Source of the DNA: Gp22-AA3 sp964384905 | GTDB taxonomy: Bacteria; Acidobacteriota; Polarisedimenticolia; Gp22-AA2 | Assembly (NCBI GenBank): GCA_964384905.1 | Contig: CAYLND010000069.1 | Location: 1 to 17,633, forward strand | DNA length: 17,633 nucleotides | Reading direction: 5' to 3' | Part shown: positions 14,656-17,633 of the stretch, piece by piece | Layout: the number at the start of each line of letters is the position of its first letter | Position numbering within the stretch: position 1 is the stretch's first letter | Notes under the pieces: generated by a model | Seen by the model: the letters and a program-made list of their open reading frames with translations, nothing else | Databases searched by the model: none | What the model was told of the DNA's origin: nothing | Program-made: the position numbers and the translations under genes

Positions 14656-15426
14656 ATGGATGACATCAACGCCTGTCTCGAGATGCTCTTCCGCTGGGTC
14701 CACGTCGTCGCCGGCATCGCGTGGATCGGCCACCTGTACTACTTCAATTTCGTCAACAGCCAGGTCGCCAAGACGTACGACGCCGACTCGAAGCGGAAGG
14801 TCATCCCCGAGGTCATGCCGCGGGCCCTGTACTGGTTCCGCTGGGGCGCCGCCTACACCTGGGTCACCGGTTTCCTGCTGGCGGGGATGGTCTACTACAA
14901 CTCCGATCAGCTGGTGACCGAGATGGACAGGAAGGGCACGGCGATCGGCGTGTCCCTCCTCCTGATCGCGGTCGTGTTCTTCATCTACGACGCGTTGTGG
15001 AAGGCAATGGCCAAGAACGAGCAGGCCGGCGTCGTCGTGTCGTTCATCCTGGTCGGCGTGCTGCTGTGCGGGATGACGCGCGTGTTCGCGCCGCGCGCGG
15101 TCTTCATCCACCTCGGCATGCTGTTCGGCACCATCATGGCGATGAACGTCTGGATGCGGATCTGGCCGGCGCAGAAGAAGATCATCGCGGCCGTCAAGGC
15201 GGGCCAGGCGCCCGACGCGGCGATCGTGGCGCTGGCCGGGCTGCGCTCGAAGCACAACACCTACATGTCGGTGCCGCTCGTCCTGTCGATGGTGAGCAAC
15301 CACTACCCGACCGTGTACGGCAGCCCGCACGGCTGGCTGATCCTGCTGGTTCTGGTGGCGGTCGGCTGGGGGCTGACCAAGCTCCTCTACATGAACGCGG
15401 CCCGGCCCGCCCCCGCGAAGTTCTAG
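14656..15426 (+). CDS. PuuD-like integral membrane protein (urate hydroxylase N-terminal domain, no cytochrome c domain)
   Basis: The 256-residue protein is mostly hydrophobic, with about seven membrane segments (~8-30, 62-80, 95-113, 121-140, 146-168, 203-216, 226-244). It opens with LFRWVHVVAGIAWIGHLYYF, the signature of the urate-oxidase N-terminal family that forms the membrane part of PuuD. Conserved-looking histidines are His16, His26, His152, His200 and His216, candidate heme ligands. True PuuD carries a C-terminal cytochrome c domain; here there is no CxxCH motif, and the protein ends right after the last membrane segment. No purine-degradation genes are nearby. Urate oxidation is therefore doubtful; a membrane heme or electron-transfer role, perhaps with a separate cytochrome, fits as well. 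Confidence 0.75.
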   Translation: MDDINACLEMLFRWVHVVAGIAWIGHLYYFNFVNSQVAKTYDADSKRKVIPEVMPRALYWFRWGAAYTWVTGFLLAGMVYYNSDQLVTEMDRKGTAIGVSLLLIAVVFFIYDALWKAMAKNEQAGVVVSFILVGVLLCGMTRVFAPRAVFIHLGMLFGTIMAMNVWMRIWPAQKKIIAAVKAGQAPDAAIVALAGLRSKHNTYMSVPLVLSMVSNHYPTVYGSPHGWLILLVLVAVGWGLTKLLYMNAARPAPAKF

Positions 15427-15468
15427 GAGGGGGGAAGCGCCCGGGACCGCCACGGCGCCGCGGCCGGG

Positions 15469-16950
15469 CTACGCCTGGTCCCCGTAGACCGTGAAGTGCC
15501 AGGACTTGCGCGCCTCGCCGCTCAGGTCGGCCATGACGTGCTTGATGTTCGTGTACTCCTCGAAGGAGTAGCGCGACAGGTCCGAGCCGAACCCCGACTT
15601 CTTGACGCCGCCGTGCGGCATCTCCGACGCGAGCGGCAGGTGGTCGTTGATCCAGACCTCCCCGAACTCCAGCTCGCGCGACACGCGCAGGGCGCGCGTG
15701 ACGTCGCGCGTCCAGATCGACGAGGCCAGGCCGTACTCGACGCCGTTCGCCTTCTCGATGATCTCCTCTTCCTTGTCGAACGGCATGACCACGACGACCG
15801 GTCCGAAGATCTCTCGCTGCACCACCTCGTCCTCGTGCTTCGCCTTCGCGACCACGGTCGGCTGGTAGAAGAACCCCGGGCCGTCCAGGGCGCGGCCGCC
15901 GGTCACGATCTCGAGACCGGCCTTGCGCGCGCGCTCGACGAACGCCGCCACGCGCTCGCGCTGCTCCTTCGAGATCAGCGGCCCGATATCGGTGGTCGCC
16001 TTGAGCGGGTCGCCGACGCGCACCTTCTTGACGTGCCCCACGAACTGGTCGACGAAGTCGCTGTAGCGCGACTTCTGCACGTACAGCCGGGTCGCCGCGG
16101 TGCAGTCCTGGCCGGTGTTGACGAAGCCGGCGACCACCGCGCCCTGCACCGCCGCGTCGAGATCGGCGTCCTCGAATACGATGAACGGCGCCTTCCCCCC
16201 CAGCTCGAGGTGCAGGCGCTTCACGGTCGACGACGCCTGCTCCATGATCTTCTTGCCGGTCGCCGTGTCGCCGGTGAGCGAGATCATGTTCACGTCCTCG
16301 TGACGGCAGAGCGCCCCGCCGACCTCGGCCCCCGGGCCGGTCACGACGTTCAGGACGCCCTCGGGCAGCCCGGCGGCGAGGGCCGCCCGGCCGATCTCGA
16401 TCGAGGTGAACGGCGTGTTCGACGCCGGCTTCAGGACGACGGTGTTGCCAGCCGCCAGGGCCGGGCCGATCTTCCACGCCGCCATCAGATACGGGTAGTT
16501 CCACGGCGCGATCGAGCCCACCACGCCGATCGGCTCGCGCCGGATGAAGCTGGTGTAGCCGGGCGAATACTCGCCGGCCGCCGTCCCTTCCAGGACGCGC
16601 GCCTGCGCCGCCATGAACCGGATGTTGTCGTTGGCGAACGGCAGGTCCGAGTTGAGCGACAGCTTCATCGGCTTGCCGGTCATGCTGGTCTCCATCTCGG
16701 CCAGCCGCTGCACGTCCTTGTCGAGCACGTCCGCCAGTTTCAGGAGCAGCGCGCTGCGCTCGCCCGGCGTGGCGCGCGACCATTTCTTGAACGCCGCGCG
16801 CGCCGCTTTGACCGCCTTGTCCACGTCCTCGGCGCCTCCCCTGGGCACGCTGCCGACCACCTTTTCGGTGGCGGGATTGATGACGTCCATGCGCTGCCTG
16901 GAAGCGGCTTCGACCTCCTTGCCGTCGATGATCATCTTCAGATCGGTCAT
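15469..16950 (-). CDS. Aldehyde dehydrogenase, gamma-aminobutyraldehyde dehydrogenase-like
   Basis: This is an NAD(P)-dependent oxidation of an aldehyde to the acid. The 493-residue protein has the normal length for the superfamily and all key residues: Asn151 in APWNYP, Lys174 in VVLKPAS, Glu249 in LELGGKAP, and catalytic Cys283 in GQDCTAATR. GQDCTA and the C-terminal block SEMPHGGVKKSGFG with EEYTNIKHVM closely resemble E. coli PatD (YdcW), which converts 4-aminobutanal to GABA in putrescine breakdown. Substrate assignment by motif is only tentative: betaine-aldehyde and succinate-semialdehyde enzymes are close relatives. The ATG at 16950 has CAGGAG 7 bases upstream. No transaminase or putrescine oxidase is visible in the window. 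It converges with the PuuD-like gene. Confidence 0.88.
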   Translation of the reverse strand: MTDLKMIIDGKEVEAASRQRMDVINPATEKVVGSVPRGGAEDVDKAVKAARAAFKKWSRATPGERSALLLKLADVLDKDVQRLAEMETSMTGKPMKLSLNSDLPFANDNIRFMAAQARVLEGTAAGEYSPGYTSFIRREPIGVVGSIAPWNYPYLMAAWKIGPALAAGNTVVLKPASNTPFTSIEIGRAALAAGLPEGVLNVVTGPGAEVGGALCRHEDVNMISLTGDTATGKKIMEQASSTVKRLHLELGGKAPFIVFEDADLDAAVQGAVVAGFVNTGQDCTAATRLYVQKSRYSDFVDQFVGHVKKVRVGDPLKATTDIGPLISKEQRERVAAFVERARKAGLEIVTGGRALDGPGFFYQPTVVAKAKHEDEVVQREIFGPVVVVMPFDKEEEIIEKANGVEYGLASSIWTRDVTRALRVSRELEFGEVWINDHLPLASEMPHGGVKKSGFGSDLSRYSFEEYTNIKHVMADLSGEARKSWHFTVYGDQA

Positions 16951-17029
16951 TGCGGGTCTCCTGACGCGACGTCCGGACGGGAACGCCGCGCCGTCGGGAC
17001 GGGGGCTCCGTCCGGCGCGCCTGTCCGAG

Positions 17030-17633
17030 TCATGAGGGCCGGTCGCGATGGGCCCAGTCTAGCAAAGAACGCGCGAGCGGGCTATCCCGCCGGAGCCACA
17101 CGACGTCGCGCAGGAAATCGAGCCGGTACTCGGGTGGGTGCATGATGACGACCGGCCGGTACGGTCCCAGGAGGTCGGGCGTCTCGGCAAATCCGACCCG
17201 GGTCGAGGCCAGGGCGACGTCGCCGCTCTCGACCAGGAGCAGGTCGCGTCCGGGATAGATCACCTCCGCCCCCGCGGTCACGGCGTCCTCGAGACCCCAC
17301 AGCCGGTGACCCGCCTCCCCCTCCCTCGACTGCGTCACCACCGAGCACAGGCCGTAGAGATCGAAGGTGCGCAGGCGGGCCGCATAGGGCAGCGCGCCGG
17401 ACGGACCGGTGGCGAGGTAGACCGTGGGCGGCACGGTCCGCCGCACCCAGGTCCCGAGCGCCTCCCACCACCGCGATTGCGCCCGGTGCTCCGCCATCTC
17501 GCGCCACTGCCAGCCGACCGGCAGGCGCCACGCCAGGCCGCCCGGCAGGCGCGCGAAAGGCTCGAGCGGCCGGGCGCCCGGAACGATCAGGAGAAGACCC
17601 CAGACGACCGGCGCGAGCGCCGCGCCGGAGGCG
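17030..17633 (-). CDS. C-terminal part of a membrane protein, probably glycosyltransferase-like (5' truncated by the window end)
   Basis: The minus-strand frame ending at TGA 17032-17030 is open to the right edge of the window, so the 155-residue version starting at 17497 is not the whole gene. The visible ~200 residues begin with a membrane-like segment (VVWGLLLIV) and continue into a soluble domain with ATGPSGALPYAARLRTFDLYGL, then GAEVIYPGRDLLLVESGDVAL and RPVVIMHP. An ATGPxGxxPYxxxxxxxDxxGL pattern is typical of the extracytoplasmic C-terminal domain of polytopic GT-C-type glycosyltransferases and related proteins; this link is from memory and tentative. The start and most of the membrane domain lie outside the window. 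Confidence 0.55.
   Translation of the reverse strand, partial: ASGAALAPVVWGLLLIVPGARPLEPFARLPGGLAWRLPVGWQWREMAEHRAQSRWWEALGTWVRRTVPPTVYLATGPSGALPYAARLRTFDLYGLCSVVTQSREGEAGHRLWGLEDAVTAGAEVIYPGRDLLLVESGDVALASTRVGFAETPDLLGPYRPVVIMHPPEYRLDFLRDVVWLRRDSPLARSLLDWAHRDRPS

Noticed and set aside
15427..15468. Possible terminator between the PuuD-like and dehydrogenase genes
   Set aside because: Only a 5-bp CCCGG/CCGGG match with a long loop is present and there is no T-run; this is too weak to call.
15496..17145. 549-codon plus-strand frame opposite the aldehyde dehydrogenase
   Set aside because: It is a shadow of a complete dehydrogenase with all catalytic residues on the minus strand, and its own product has no recognisable feature.

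Overview
The window is a very GC-rich, densely coding stretch of bacterial chromosome. Nearly every codon ends in G or C, and no gap between genes exceeds about 140 bases. The gene set suggests an uncultured member of the Acidobacteriota or a nearby phylum: a mitochondrial-type aconitase, a HemQ-type heme enzyme, a RedB-like thiol protein paired with a membrane hybrid kinase, a copper-site lipoprotein beside a B12/radical-SAM enzyme, and a stand-alone PuuD-like membrane protein. The taxonomic guess rests on gene content alone. I see no rRNA, tRNA, CRISPR array, insertion sequence or prophage gene.

Left part (1-4505, plus strand): three genes joined by 4-base overlaps. The first is the 3' end of a PilB/GspE-type assembly ATPase whose C-terminus is fused to a response-regulator receiver domain. 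The second is a membrane-anchored thioredoxin-fold protein of the RedB kind with a CxC motif. The third is a 1051-residue membrane hybrid histidine kinase (sensor membrane domain, PAS, HisKA, HATPase, two receivers, HPt). The overlaps imply co-translation. The natural hypothesis is a phosphorelay acting directly on a pilus or secretion motor, with the thiol protein as a possible redox input. This is the most interesting part of the window.

Middle (4548-10235, minus strand): polB (DNA polymerase II), then acn (aconitase) with its own -10 box, then mutM (formamidopyrimidine-DNA glycosylase) 15 bases after acn. This mixes DNA repair and replication restart with an iron-sulfur TCA-cycle enzyme. 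Divergent from polB is hemQ (10335-11162, plus), with a good sigma-70-like promoter so close to the start codon that the mRNA would be nearly leaderless. A metallo-beta-lactamase-fold protein with a degenerate metal motif (11199-11828, minus) converges on it.

Right part (11965-17633): a lipoprotein with a plastocyanin-like copper site and a B12-binding-type radical SAM protein form a two-gene plus-strand unit that ends at a perfect 11-bp hairpin. It is followed by a PuuD-like (urate hydroxylase N-domain) membrane protein. On the minus strand are an aldehyde dehydrogenase resembling gamma-aminobutyraldehyde dehydrogenases and the C-terminal end of a membrane protein that runs off the window, probably a glycosyltransferase-like polytopic protein.
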